Shown here: positions 26,089 to 37,929 of the stretch, in pieces | Layout: each line of letters begins with the position of its first letter | Numbering within the stretch: the stretch's first letter is position 1 | NCBI GenBank assembly: GCA_947179485.1 | Contig: OX359246.1 | Span: 25,234,001-25,298,000, forward strand | Source: Allacma fusca | Lineage: Eukaryota > Arthropoda > Collembola > Symphypleona > Sminthuridae | Length of the DNA: 64,000 nucleotides | Direction of reading: 5' to 3' | Program-made: the position numbers and the translations under genes | Notes under the pieces: model-generated | Told to the model about the DNA's origin: nothing | Seen by the model: the letters and a program-made list of their open reading frames with translations, nothing else | Database searches by the model: none

Positions 26089-27042
26089 TAACCGAGATGC
26101 TAAAAAGTGGCAAGTCGTAAGATATGAGAAGCTCCAATAGTAATTATTTTTCCCAAGTACGACTTTGCAACGCTAGCTTTTCATTACAAATAATTGTGAC
26201 TTACGTAGCTATTCAGAGGTCAGTTCCATAATGTGATGACTCCATTAAACAGAAAGCTAAATCAATACCGATGCTAGTATATCTGCATAAGTATCATTTA
26301 TTTAATGCAGAGAGCTACAATTTTAAATAAAAATAAAAAATATTTTAGCATAGTACTCAGAATGTTTGCATGACCCCGTAATTTAACCGTCAATAGTTCT
26401 AGTGCCACAAACAGCTTATAGCTCACAAACATATCTACATCCTTCAGGTCCTTAGAGGGACATTTTTTTATCTTCCACGCATAATGACTCATGTATTAGC
26501 AATGCAGTTGACAAAAATAATAGTAATTGCCAGTGTTCAGATCAGTTTCTAAAAAACCATTTTGATATAATTATGTGGACTGAAGCTAAGAGTACCAGAA
26601 AGTACATTCAAATTCCTCAATGAGTTTCACCTCCCCCCCCCCCGTTTCATGAAATTATGTTCATAAATAAATACCGATACGCACTAAATATTTGTAGGTC
26701 GTAGATACATTTCCTGTTTAAATTTGTTTAAGATGTAAGAATGTGCTAGCAAAAGCTAGATATATATCGTACACTATATGTATATTTATTTGTCTACAGT
26801 TTCAAAAATACTAATTATGAAATTGTCCATGTATTACATAGTACTTGAGAATTTAAAAAATTACATGGGATCAGCATTTAAATTAATATTAGAATATTTT
26901 AAGTAATAAAATGCATCATAGCAAATAGCAACAGCAATGCAATCTAGATAAAGATTGGAGATTCATGTAAATTCTGTCAGTGGATGGTCAGTGAAAGATT
27001 AAAAAACTAAAGGAGTCCCTTTGAAATTGTTTCTGTAGCAAA
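26089..27042. other. Upstream region of Kazal-like gene A (part of a duplicated block)
   Basis: No gene is seen. From about 26690 onward the sequence (atacatttcctgttta, aatgtgctagca, ttatttgtctac) reappears upstream of gene B at about 30540, so the tandem duplication included roughly 350 bp of promoter-side DNA. A run of C lies at 26632-26643. Confidence 0.7.
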
Positions 27043-28075
27043 ATGTTCCGTATCATTTTGCTTTTTCTAGCCTTTTCAGGCCTTCAAGGAGCACGACATC
27101 CATGCCCCCAGGTCTGCAATTGCCCACTTCCTGGAAGCTACGTTCCAAGTGAGAGTGAAAGTGATGATAAATATGGAGAGACGTACTATTACCCAGAATC
27201 TGACCCTTCCTCAGAAACGCCAAAAGGAATTTGTGGCTCCAACAAACATCTATTCTTCGACAAATGCTGGCTGGATGTACACAACGCCATATTTCCGGAT
27301 GGTATTGTCCACCGTTTCCTTACTTTCTCAAAATAAATTATTAAAAATGGAGCTAATATAAAAACACCTTTTTTGCATTATTTACAATGTTTTTTCAGAC
27401 GTGGTGGAAATATCAGACCCCTCCTTCTGTAATCGCGACAACTGCATCTGCGATCCCGTGGATCCAGTTTACAACCCCATATGTGTCCTCGATACTGAGA
27501 CCGGAGAACTGACCACTGTTTCGAATCTTTGCCAACTGAATTGTTTAGAATGTTCCAAAGGTAAGAGCCCTCCCCCCAATTAATTTTAAGTTACTTTTTA
27601 CTTCGTTTCGAATTATTTTCAAAATCCTATTTTGCAAGTTAATAATATGCTCATACTAAAAAATGTGTACCCAGATGTCCTCGTAGTTCATTGCGGCCCT
27701 TGCGAGGTTAATTGTACTGAAATTGAGACAAGATTAAATTGCCTTGGTCCGCCTCCACCATGCAAGAATGACCCTGAACTTGACCATTTCGCAAGAATTA
27801 ACGCCGTCTGTATCTGCCCATTGATCTTCTTACCGGTTTGCACAATTGACCCTAAAAATGGAGACTTGATTACTTTCTCCAATAGTTGCTCCCTCAACTG
27901 TGCAATTAAAGAGGGCGCTGGTGAGTCATTTGGGAATTGTAAACTTTACACGTAAACAGTTACTGGGTGTATTTTAATTCCATATTTGAAACCCGGAATG
28001 ATTCACTATTTTTTTTAATTTGCAGTTTTGGAGTTACTGTACAAAAACGGTACTGGATCATGCCCTTGCACTTGA
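27043..28075 (+). CDS. Secreted Kazal-like cysteine-rich protein, copy A
   Basis: Four exons (27043-27301, 27399-27560, 27675-27920, 28026-28075) give 238 residues. Every intron is phase 1. Residues 1-17 are a signal peptide (MFRIILLFLAFSGLQGA). The mature protein has repeated cysteine units: CNCPLPG...GIC...CW in exon 1; C-x-C, NPICV, VSNLCQLNC in exon 2; C-x-C, LPVCTID, FSNSCSLNC in exon 3. The pattern CxC...(P)VC...N-C-x-L-x-C resembles Kazal-type protease-inhibitor domains, but the usual G-x-T-Y before N-x-C is replaced. The protein ends GSCPCT. It is likely extracellular; inhibitor activity is inferred only from fold similarity. It is tandemly duplicated as copy B. Confidence 0.87.
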
Positions 28076-29908
28076 TTTGTGAATAACAAAGTACAGTCAA
28101 ATCTCGATAAAATATATTTGTCATCTCCTGAGCATACGTTATAAAGAGATTTTGACTGTGTATAATTTTAATTGGGGTTCAATTTTACAAAAATACACAC
28201 ATAATATACAATTATAATATTTTTACAAAAATCGCATAGCTTGCACTGGACATAAAAGAGATTCAAATGTACTTCTATTCTATGTATTCTAACCTTCACT
28301 GTGTATTTTCCCGTCTTTTTCATAACTATAGTTGGAACGGAATGTTCCTCTTATTGATAGAATTGAATTTCATTTGTGAACCTGGGCTAATTAATGTGGC
28401 CGATATATCACCAATCCTATGAAGCTGTTCCCTAACAAACATAATAACCCTGAAAAAATAACAGTAACGTTGTATGATAAAAAGAACAAGTTTAGTTTTT
28501 TAAAGCTGACTCTCAATGAACAAAATCTAATTACTATGCAAATATTTTCCTACAGTTTGGATGGCTAAAATCTAACTAAGGATTACGACTTATTGTTAGT
28601 AGTAATTACCTCTAAAATAATGTAATTCAAAAACACAAGGATATGTGAACAAAATATTGCTAATATAAGGGTTTCAAACAATTCCAGACAATACATGTAA
28701 ATCCTGAACTACAAAACTCTTGCGGAATTATTGGAATTATTTATCACAGCAACATCTACTATTGAACTGAGGTCAATTGGTAATTATACCTTGGGAATCC
28801 CGTCGTTAGTTTCCTTCGAGCCCGGGTTTTGACTTGACATTATATTATGCGAGGTTTGAAGATGCTGATTCAGTCACTAAATACAGATATTATTACCCGC
28901 AGTCAAGGAATAAGGACGGAATTTTCGTCATACATCTTGCAATTTGCTTTCAAACCGTCTTGACTTCTCAAATTATACTCCCAGACATCAGCTCTTCACA
29001 CATCCGTTCCTTTCATTGTAATATCATTTCAATTGCAGACGGCGTTCATTTTTCTAGAGCAAGGCTTTCTAATCTACTCTGAACATTTTTCATGTATCTG
29101 TATATGTAGCCTTGCAGCAGCTTAAATTTAAAGTTCAAGCCTATTTGTATTTTGACTACAATTTTGAGACAGTTGGAATTGACGCATAGCTTATAAAAGG
29201 CTATTTGTTTGTACTCCATGTTAACTCAAGCTTATTTGAATGGAGAATTTACGACCATATAAGTTAAAGTTTTAGAAAATGGGCCAAGTATTCATTCCTG
29301 CTCTCCCTAATTCCGCATTGCAATTGTATTACATTGACAAAATTCGTTGTGTGATGCAACTATATTCTCTACAATTTTTGGGATAATTATCGCCTAAACT
29401 ATCGCCACTATTAATTAATCTTCGCCGGGTACTTCCAGATTGTTTTGATTACTGCGCATATCAAATGTTAAACGTTCTTGCGGCTTCGCATTGATTTGCG
29501 CTGGAAACCTCACCATTTGAGTGGAAATTCGAGTTTGAGCACAATTCAAATTTTAAACGGCATTTATTATGAGATGTGTTGTCAGCCGTCAGCCAGTAAG
29601 TACATTCACAATATTGTCTTGTTTAGCTAACTATGGAAAAGGTTTCTTATGATATTTAGTTTGTGAATTCTGACGATGCTGTGATTTCTAGATGTCTTTT
29701 GACCAAAGTGGGAAAGTTTGTGTACGATTTTGGACGCAAACTAAGGTGAGATCGACAAACTGTTCTGCTCTTAGGATCTTTGGCCGAAGACCCTAAACTC
29801 AAACTATATCTCATGCCCCTCTATACCTCACACGCCCGGACCTTTAGGCAGGGGCAGCTTCTAATTATTGAAGAACCATAAAATGCATTACCGTAGTCTA
29901 CGGTAGTG
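28076..29908. other. Non-coding spacer after Kazal-like gene A
   Basis: The first ~190 bases after the stop match the sequence after gene B's stop (from 31918), marking the right end of the duplicated block. A short open frame at 28834-29082 starts at a non-ATG codon and has no motif. No further gene is recognised. Confidence 0.6.
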
Positions 29909-30257
29909 ATGCCAATGGTCTGGTCTGATCCAGATTTTATGAAACTGGTCTGGTCCAAAGCTCGGACCAGACCAATGGTCTGGTCTAGTGTTTTGGACCA
30001 GACCAGACCAAAGACCATGGTCCGGACCATGGTCCGGACACAGTCACATTTTATCCAGTGAAATTCTTGTTTTATCACCAGAATTGACATTTTAAATTTA
30101 TTCCATAGGATTTCGTTAACTCATATTTTTTTATTTTGGATACTTTTTGGACCATGGTCCTTGTGGTCTGGTCTGGCCTGGTCTAAGTGTTGGATCAGAC
30201 CGGACCAGATCAATAACGGACCATTATAAATGGTCCGGACCAGACCATTGGCAACCC
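29909..30257. mobile_element. Short inverted-repeat element rich in GGTCTGGTCC palindromes
   Basis: It begins tgccaatggtctggtc (29910) and ends with its reverse complement gaccagaccattggca. The interior is packed with ggtctggtcc / ggaccatggtcc words on both strands. It is flanked by near-identical direct repeats tagtctacggtagtg (29894-29908) and tagtctacgggtagtg (30258-30273), a likely target-site duplication of about 15-16 bp. It is about 349 bp with no coding capacity. Confidence 0.82.
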
Positions 30258-30273
30258 TAGTCTACGGGTAGTG

Positions 30274-30896
30274 AAAAGCCTGTAAGAAGAGAAATGTAGA
30301 AAGGATGTAGAATAAATTGAGATTGTCAAAATATGTAGGCTTATACGTAGGCCAGGCCCTCCCCATATAGGAAGGATTTATGCTAGGCTGATTAATTTGG
30401 CCGTTAAAATATAAGTATTTATTTGTAAGTTTTGTAGACAATATAATTTTAAATGCACGAAGGACATAGGCTATAGGCTGTATCGTTTCGACATTTTTGA
30501 TTCCTAGTATTAAGAACCGATACGAACTATATATGTTGTAGCTCCTAGATACATTTCCTGTTTAACGTTTGTTTCAAATGTAAGAATGTGCTAGCAGAAG
30601 CTAGATATAAATATCTCATACAATATATGTATATGTATCTTTATTTGTCTACGGTTTCAAACATCCTAGTGACGAAATCATCCATGCATTACATAGTATT
30701 TGAGAATTAAAAAAATGGCATTGGATCAGCATTTAAATCAAAATAAGAATAATTTAAGTACCGAAGTACGTCATAGCAATAGGAATGCAAACTCGATAAA
30801 GATGAGAGACTCGGTAAAGAGTAAATTCAGTCAGTGGATGTTCAGTAAAAGATTAAAGTTGAAGGAGTTCCTTTCTGAAATCGCTTTTACAATAAA
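30274..30896. other. Upstream region of Kazal-like gene B
   Basis: From about 30540 this matches the sequence upstream of gene A with scattered changes. The match continues to the start codon (for example gtcagtggatg and gaaagatta / aaaagatta about 60 bases before the ATG), so the promoter was copied with the gene. Confidence 0.7.
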
Positions 30897-31917
30897 ATGT
30901 TCCGTATTATTTTGCTTTTTCTAGCCTTTCCAGGCCTTCAAGGAGCACGACATCCTTTAACCCAGGACTGCAATTGCCCACTTCCTGGAAGCTACGTTCC
31001 TCCAAAGGAGAGTGAAAGTGATGATAAATATGCAGAGACGTACTATTACCCAGAATCTGTTCCTTCCTCAGAAACACCACAAGGAATTTGTTGCTCCAAC
31101 AAACAACTATTCGTGGACACATGCTGGATGGATGTACACAACGCCATATTTTCGGATGGTATGGTCCACTGTTTCCTAACTTTCTCAAAATAAATAATTA
31201 TTAAAAATGGAGCTAATATATCATTTACAATGTTTTTAGACGTGAAGGAAATATCAGACACCTCCTTCTGCAAAGGCGACAATTGTACCTGCGAACCCTT
31301 TGATCCAGTTTACAACCCCATATGTGTCCTCGAAACTGAGACAGGAGAACTGACCACTGTTTTGAATCCTAACGAACTGAATTGTATGAAATGTTCCAAA
31401 GGTAAGCTCCCCCACCCCCTCAATTAATTTTAAGTTATCTTTTACTTCGTTTCAAATTATTTACAAAATCCTATGTTGCAATTTAATAATGGCTAATACT
31501 AAAAAATTTGCACGCAGATGTCCTCGTCGTTCATTGCGGACCTTGCGAGGTTAATTGTACTGAAATTGAGACAAGATTAAATTGCCTCGGTCCGCCTCCA
31601 CCATGCAAGAATGACCCTGAACTTCATGATATGGCAACTAATGACGACGACTGTGTCTGTCCATTTATCTACAGACCGGTTTGCACAATTGACCCTAAAA
31701 CCTTAGACTTCATTACTTTCTCTAATAATTGCCACCTCGATTGTGCAATTAAAGATGGCGCTGGTGAGTCATTTTGGAACTGTAAACACTATACGTACAT
31801 AGTTACTGGGTATATTTTAATTCCATATTCGAAACCCGGAACGATGCACTATTTTTTTAATTTGCAGTTTTGGAGTTACTGTACATCAACGGTACTGGAT
31901 CATGCCCTTGTACATGA
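30897..31917 (+). CDS. Secreted Kazal-like cysteine-rich protein, copy B
   Basis: Four exons (30897-31158, 31240-31401, 31518-31763, 31868-31917) give 239 residues, with the same phase-1 structure as copy A and near-identical exon 3. The signal peptide is MFRIILLFLAFPGLQGA. Compared with copy A it has lost a cysteine near the mature N-terminus (HPC to HPL), gained one (GICG to GICC), and replaced the Kazal-type NLCQLNC of exon 2 by NPNELNC. It therefore carries unpaired cysteines in domains 1 and 2. All splice sites and the frame are intact, so it looks like a working but diverging paralogue, not a pseudogene. Function is as uncertain as for copy A. Confidence 0.85.
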
Positions 31918-33182
31918 TTTGTGAACAACAAAGTACAGTCAAATCTCGATTAAATATGTTTGCCATCTCCTGAGCATACGTTATAATGAGATTTGAAGTG
32001 TATATAATTTTAATTGGGTTTCAAATTTACAAAAATACACACATAATATACAATTATTATATTTTTACAAAAATCGCATAACTTTCACTCGGACGCAAAA
32101 GAGATTCAAATGCACTTGGCTTCATTCTACCCTCGCTGTGCGTTTTACTGTCTTTTTCTTAACTATAGTTGTTACTACAAATTTGAATATGATGTCAAAT
32201 TATCACACATAAGCATAACCCTAATACCAATAAACAATAAAAACTAACTAAACTTCAGTTCTACATATTTCACGTTGGCTATAATTACATATAAATATAT
32301 ACTACAGGTAGTGTAATCATAAAAAATCCTCTTCCCAAGGAAATTGAAGTCAAAGGGTGAACCTCCCGCACAATTTATATTTTAAATTGATACCAGTACG
32401 GAAAACTTAGGGCTTTAAAAATCCCCAAAACCACTGCATGCAATAATATAGTTGCCTTTGACCAGAGCTTCATCCCCTCCAGATCACTTTCTGAAATAAA
32501 AAAAAATGATGACGATTAATCTGCCTCCCACATTTTTATTTCTTTTACATTTTATCCAAATATTACCAGCCGGCTTTTGAAGCTTTCAAATCAAGCCACA
32601 AGTAAAAACATTTTTCATAATAAAATCTCGGAACAATCGTAACGAATTCAAAAATTTTATATTTTAACCTTCCTTGATTTTTGACATCCAGAATCCCAGA
32701 TTTGTTCATACAAAAAACTGAAATGCCTGCATTCCCTCATAATTCTGAGCAGAGATAAATATTTCCTAGGACTCCAGATCCAGAAATTCTACAGAATTCG
32801 AGTTACAGGTCAAATGTCTCAGTTTTGACTTGACGTTATTAACGTCCGACCCCTAATTCTTTGAACCGGCCAGGAACACCTGGGAACTTCGTGCCCCTTC
32901 GCCCCTAAAGGAGCCTCAACCCCAGAGAACATCTGGAGCGGAGACTGCGCATGTGATTGGAAGGCAGAGCTAAATCCCGCTCCCACTCAAATCTCCCACA
33001 CAAACCCAGAAGAGTGTGCTTGAAGAATTTGAGGGGAACCGCTTCCCTCTCCTATTTCACATCAAGTGTCTTTCCCATTCACCCGTACTCAATTCTGTGC
33101 TGAGACAGATTTCGTGTGCTCATATTTTGTGAAATAATAATTACAAATTTTACCATAATTGTCCGAGAATAATTCCACAATC
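31918..33182. other. Spacer between Kazal-like gene B and eIF2-gamma
   Basis: The first part copies the region after gene A. The last 150 bases or so are the presumed promoter and 5' UTR of eIF2-gamma, less AT-rich than the surroundings (32860-33060). No TATA box is evident, as is common for a housekeeping gene. Confidence 0.55.
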
Positions 33183-36100
33183 ATGTCCGGAGACGTTGCT
33201 AACAAACCCATGGGTCAACCTCATCTAGCCAAGCAGGACCTAGCCACTTTGGTAAGGACATAATTAATATTTTTCTCTGACATTACGGACTTCCATCAAA
33301 AGTTCACTTGCCGGTGAACGTACTGCACTTTTTGGTTGCCGTAGTAGTCAGTCTTCGCATATGCTTTTAAATGCATATGGAAGGCTGTATATAGCCGGTC
33401 TTGCCGTTCCCTACTTCCTCAAGGCTCAAGGATTATAATTCTGTGTAATTTAAAGGCAAAAAAAGCTTGTACGGTCCTGACTCGTCCATGCATATGGAAC
33501 AGTTCGGAATATTGCATCATCTTTCTATTCGGATTGTCAACTTTGAACTTTCTACATTATTTTTGAAATTATCCTTGGAATGACTCTGGGCAATTGTTAG
33601 AATAGTTATTGGGACCTCATGGTAATTCATGGAATTATTATGAGGGATTAAGAAATAGTTTAATTGATTATGCAATTAAAAAGTAATTTGGTTACGTAAG
33701 TTAAAACATTTTAATATTTTAGTTATATGAACGTAGGGGAAGAATCTGTGAGTAATTAGAGGTGCTATTCAGAATCTAATTATGTGGTATAGTGTGTAGT
33801 AATGGATTGTAAAAAAATTTTCTTGGGTGAATAGTGAATGTTTTTGGATTGTTTTATTTATAGTGGAGATATTTAGTGTGACTGGGATTACATAAGTAGT
33901 TGAGCGTGATTAGAATGAGAGATTTATTTTGATTGGGGGAATAATAATGCTGGAGAGAGAGAGTAGGATGGATTTGTGGGACTTTGAGCTGGATTATGTA
34001 ATCATGTGATTTGTTTGACTTTTTTTAGGATGTAAATAAACTGACCCCACTGTCACCGGAAGTAATTAGCCGTCAAGCAACTATTAACATTGGGACCATC
34101 GGTCACGTAGCTCACGGAAAGTCTACTGTTGTGAAGGCCATTTCTGGAGTTCAGACTGTCCGTTTCAAGAATGAGCTGGAAAGAAACATTACTATTAAAT
34201 TGGGTGAGGATTATTTAGGCTGTACTTTTAGGCTTTGGCTTTAGGATTAATGGTCGTTGGGATTGGAAGTTGGAATTAATTTTGTAATGTAGGAGGCGTG
34301 TTTTCCTGGTGAAGGAACGGATATGGGTGTTTTGATGTAATATATTTGACTAAATTTGGTGTAAGTTAAGTTAAAGGGGTGATGTTGCAATTTTCATTGG
34401 AGCATGGAGTATAATTTTAGCTATAATGAGCTGTTTTAATTTTTAATTGTATAAATTGTGGACTGTGTAGTGTGTTACTTTAACGATCAAGTTTTGAAAT
34501 AATGGTTTGTTGATTGTGACATTCAGGATATGCTAACGCCAAGATATTCAAATGTGACAATGAGAAGTGTCCTCGGCCGACGTGCTATATTTCGGGCGGT
34601 TCTTCGAAAGATGACTCTTTCCCGTGCTTCTCTGGTACATGCCAGGGTCGGTTTAGATTAATTCGTCACGTAAGTTTTGTGGACTGCCCCGGTCACGACA
34701 TTCTCATGGCAACCATGTTGAACGGAGCAGCCGTGATGGACGCGGCATTGTTGCTCATCGCTGGCAATGAGTCCTGCCCACAACCCCAGACCTCGGAGCA
34801 TTTAGCCGCTATTGAAATCATGAAGCTGAAACACATCATCATTCTGCAGAATAAAATCGATTTAGTGAAGGAGAACCAGGCTAAGGAACAGTATGATCAG
34901 ATTATCAAATTCGTTCAGGGTGAGTTCTAAACACTAAAATTTAGTTTGTGTACAATGTGCGTACGTACTAATTGTACTAATTTGACAATTTAATGTAGTC
35001 TAAAAATATGAGCTTAATTTAAGCACAATAAGTAATACATATATTCATTAGATATCTATATGTAACGTTTATTTGATGTTGCAGTTTCTAGGATTCAATC
35101 AAATAAAGTACCATTTATGTCAAACTAAACTAACTATCTTTTGTAGGTACTGTGGCGGAAGGAGCTCCTGTGATTCCGATCTCGGCTCAGTTGAAGTATA
35201 ACATTGAAGTCCTATGTGAGTATGTGACTAAGAAAATTCCCATTCCCATCCGAGACTTTACGTCCGAACCGAGGCTTATCATCATTCGATCGTTCGATGT
35301 CAACAAACCTGGCTCGGAAGTTGAGGACTTGAAAGGAGGTGTTGCTGGTGGATCAATTCTTAAAGGTGTCTTGAAGGTATAGTTAAATATTACTTTGAAT
35401 AGAGCAAATAATTCATGCATCTGTTTTATTCGTTTCATTATTTTATAGTTAACGAAGCATTACATGTTGATAATTAATTTATGATTGGCATAATTTGCAG
35501 GTCGGTCAAGAAATAGAAGTACGGCCAGGTCTTGTTTCGAAAGACTCTGAGGGCAGGCTCCATTGCCGACCAATCTTCTCGAGAATTGTTTCGTTGTATG
35601 CTGAGCAAAACGACTTGCAGTATGCTGTTCCGGGAGGATTAATAGGTGTCGGAACCCTCATTGACCCTACTTTATGTCGTGCTGATCGGATGGTTGGGCA
35701 AGTTCTTGGGTCAGTGGGAGCTCTGCCGGAGATTTACATTGAAATTGAAATTTCGTATTACTTGCTCCGGCGCTTGTTGGGTGTCAGAACCGAGGGGGAT
35801 AAGAAAGCTGCTAAGGTATCCTTGACTTTTATTATTACACTTCTTTAATGAATAGGTATATCATTCAAGTGTGTACTGAAGCTAAGAAGCTCAAAATTAG
35901 TCTGTAAAACTACTTTTACTTATTCTTAAAATATATTACGCCGCTTGAATAACATGTAATCAGCAATTTTCTGAACATTGTGCTATTTAGGTCCAGAAAC
36001 TATCCAAAGGCGAAGTTCTTATGGTGAACATCGGCTCACTCTCTACAGGTGGTCGAGTTACGGCTGTTAAGGCTGATTTAGCTAAAGTGGCTCTCACCAA

Positions 36101-36400
36101 TCCTGTATGTACAGAAATAGGGGAGAAGATTGCACTCAGTCGACGAGTTGAGAAGCATTGGAGGTACAGTAATATTCTACCTACCCTATTTAATGTACTT
36201 CTTAACCACTTTCTTATAATTAGTTCTCATTAGAGAATTAATTGATGCTAAGCATTGATAATCGTATAATGTTAGTTATAATTTATGTTGTGTGTTCATA
36301 AATTATAAACTTTTATATTTTGTTTATCTTATGTAGATTGATCGGTTGGGGCCAGATCCGTCGTGGTGTAACAATAACTCCGGAAGCAAGGAGAGATTAG
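33183..36400 (+). CDS. eIF2gamma: Translation initiation factor eIF2 gamma subunit
   Basis: Seven exons (33183-33251, 34029-34203, 34527-34919, 35147-35376, 35501-35815, 35991-36163, 36337-36400) join to 472 residues, the length of animal eIF2-gamma. GTPase motifs: G1 [10 protein letters not shown]3 VDCPGHD, G4 NKID. A four-cysteine zinc knuckle (C-DNEK-C ... C-FSGT-C) sits between G1 and G3, as is characteristic of this subunit. Beta-barrel domains II and III follow, with the end [16 protein letters not shown] strongly conserved. It forms the GTP-binding core of eIF2 and delivers initiator Met-tRNA to the 40S subunit. Intron 1 (about 780 bp) follows a short first coding exon. The gene sits between Kazal-like copies B and C and converges with copy C. 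Confidence 0.98.
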
Positions 36401-36756
36401 ATAATTACGTTAAATAATTAAATCCACTACTGTTGTGCATTACACTTTGAATGGCGTGTATAAGGAAGCAAGAGCAGCGCTTTGTCAAAACTTTTTACTA
36501 ATTTGTTATTATTTCTCCAACACGTTGTAAATCTTTCCCCTAAAAAATTCGAACAATCTGTTAAATAGCTATGTTTTATCTAGTGATACATTAGTTATCG
36601 TTGCTGTCACCCCTTCTGTTCTGTTGTACAGTAGTTGCTTCTTGTGGCTCGAAATCCAGTTCTCAGCTAGTATTGTCAAGGGTGAATGGTACCATACTTG
36701 TGTATACTGATGGACTTTTTATACCTATACATGGCCACCTCTTCACAGGTTTTCAA

Positions 36757-36766
36757 AATAAATAAA
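36757..36766 (+). terminator. Poly(A) signal (overlapping AATAAATAAA) for eIF2-gamma
   Basis: Two overlapping AATAAA hexamers 357 bases after the stop, and 166 bases before the stop codon of convergent Kazal-like copy C. Confidence 0.6.
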
Positions 36767-36931
36767 AACAGAATTGCTGGTAATTATGCAACTTTAATTT
36801 CTCAGTTCAAAACTAATTCAAATCATAAAAATAAACTCATGGTTTTTTAAATCAAAATCTATTTTTAAAATGTCCAAGCAACATCAAAATAATACGGTTT
36901 TTTCTCTAAACTCCAACAAACTTGTAGTCCA

Positions 36932-37929
36932 TCACGGGGCACAGGGGCAGCTTCCAGAACCGACGTTGTATAGCAACTTCAAATCTGGAGGGAAATCGGA
37001 TTTATAGTATTTTAGTTTCAAAATTTTAAAATATAAAGATTGGCGTATCTATTTCAAATAAATATTGTTAGTGCTTATCCGCTTACTCTGATCTAAACGA
37101 CAGTTGTAAAAACAACTATTTGTAAAGCTAACCAGTTCTTTGGTTTCAGGGTTGATTGCGCAAACAGGTTTAAATAACAAAAAGCAGATGCAGGTTTCTT
37201 TTATCGCACCATTATTGTTTGAGCATAGCGGACGCGGATTTAGACAATTCAACGTGGACTCAGTCCCGGGGCAACCAAGTTCGCAAGTTCCACAATGGAG
37301 TATTTGCATCTCTGTGAATCAAAATTCAAGAAATCAATTCAGTATGCGCTCAATTCAAGAAAAATTAAAACAGAATAAATTATTTTATTTGGAACCTCAC
37401 CCCTGTGACATTCTATACATTGGCGTTCGCAAGAATTCGAGATCGTAGTCAATTCTCCACTAGTCCTATTAAGATAGCAGATTGGATTGTATGGTTCATC
37501 AACGGGGCATATTTCACATGTACAAATACTACTTGGGCAACTGGACTCAGGCTCTTCCGTCACATCTACAAGAAAAATTTTGCACAGCTATTAGCTGAAA
37601 CATTTGATAGAATTATAAAATTAAAAAATCTAAAAAATGTAGTCTCAGATTAATGAAATATGGCAGAAAAATCAACCTTCCCCGTATATTTTGTTATAGA
37701 CGTTCAGCCAGCAGGGGTTTGCAAACCGCTGATTTTTCGAGGTACAAATTCCTTCTGGAGTGTCCGGTGGTGGAGGTGAAGGTGAAGGATAGTACACATC
37801 GTCGTAGTAATAATTGTAACTTATTGTTGCGCTGCCCGGAATGGGGCAGTTGCAGTAGTCATTGTTCCCATGACTTTGGCCTGTAAAAGTTAGTAAAAGC
37901 AAAAGGGCGTAGATCATTTTGCTCTGCAT
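36932..37929 (-). CDS. Secreted Kazal-like cysteine-rich protein, copy C
   Basis: Four exons on the minus strand (37929-37677, 37565-37401, 37311-37087, 36984-36932) give 231 residues. All introns are phase 1 and at the same positions as in copies A and B. A signal peptide ends around GQSHG. Conserved landmarks: NCPIPGS, a Tyr/Pro-rich stretch, GICTS...PCWLNVYN in exon 1; PYNPICYL, ISNSCERQC in exon 2; LHCGTCELGC, KPVCAINPE, FTNSCFYNC in exon 3; GSGSCPCAP at the end. Identity with A and B is clearly lower than between A and B, so this is the older duplicate. An ATG at 37917 aligns better with the other copies' start and is a plausible alternative start. Confidence 0.85.

Noticed and set aside
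30907..31282. Antisense open frames opposite Kazal-like copy B
   Set aside because: They mirror the real exon on the plus strand and have no motif, signal or splice context.
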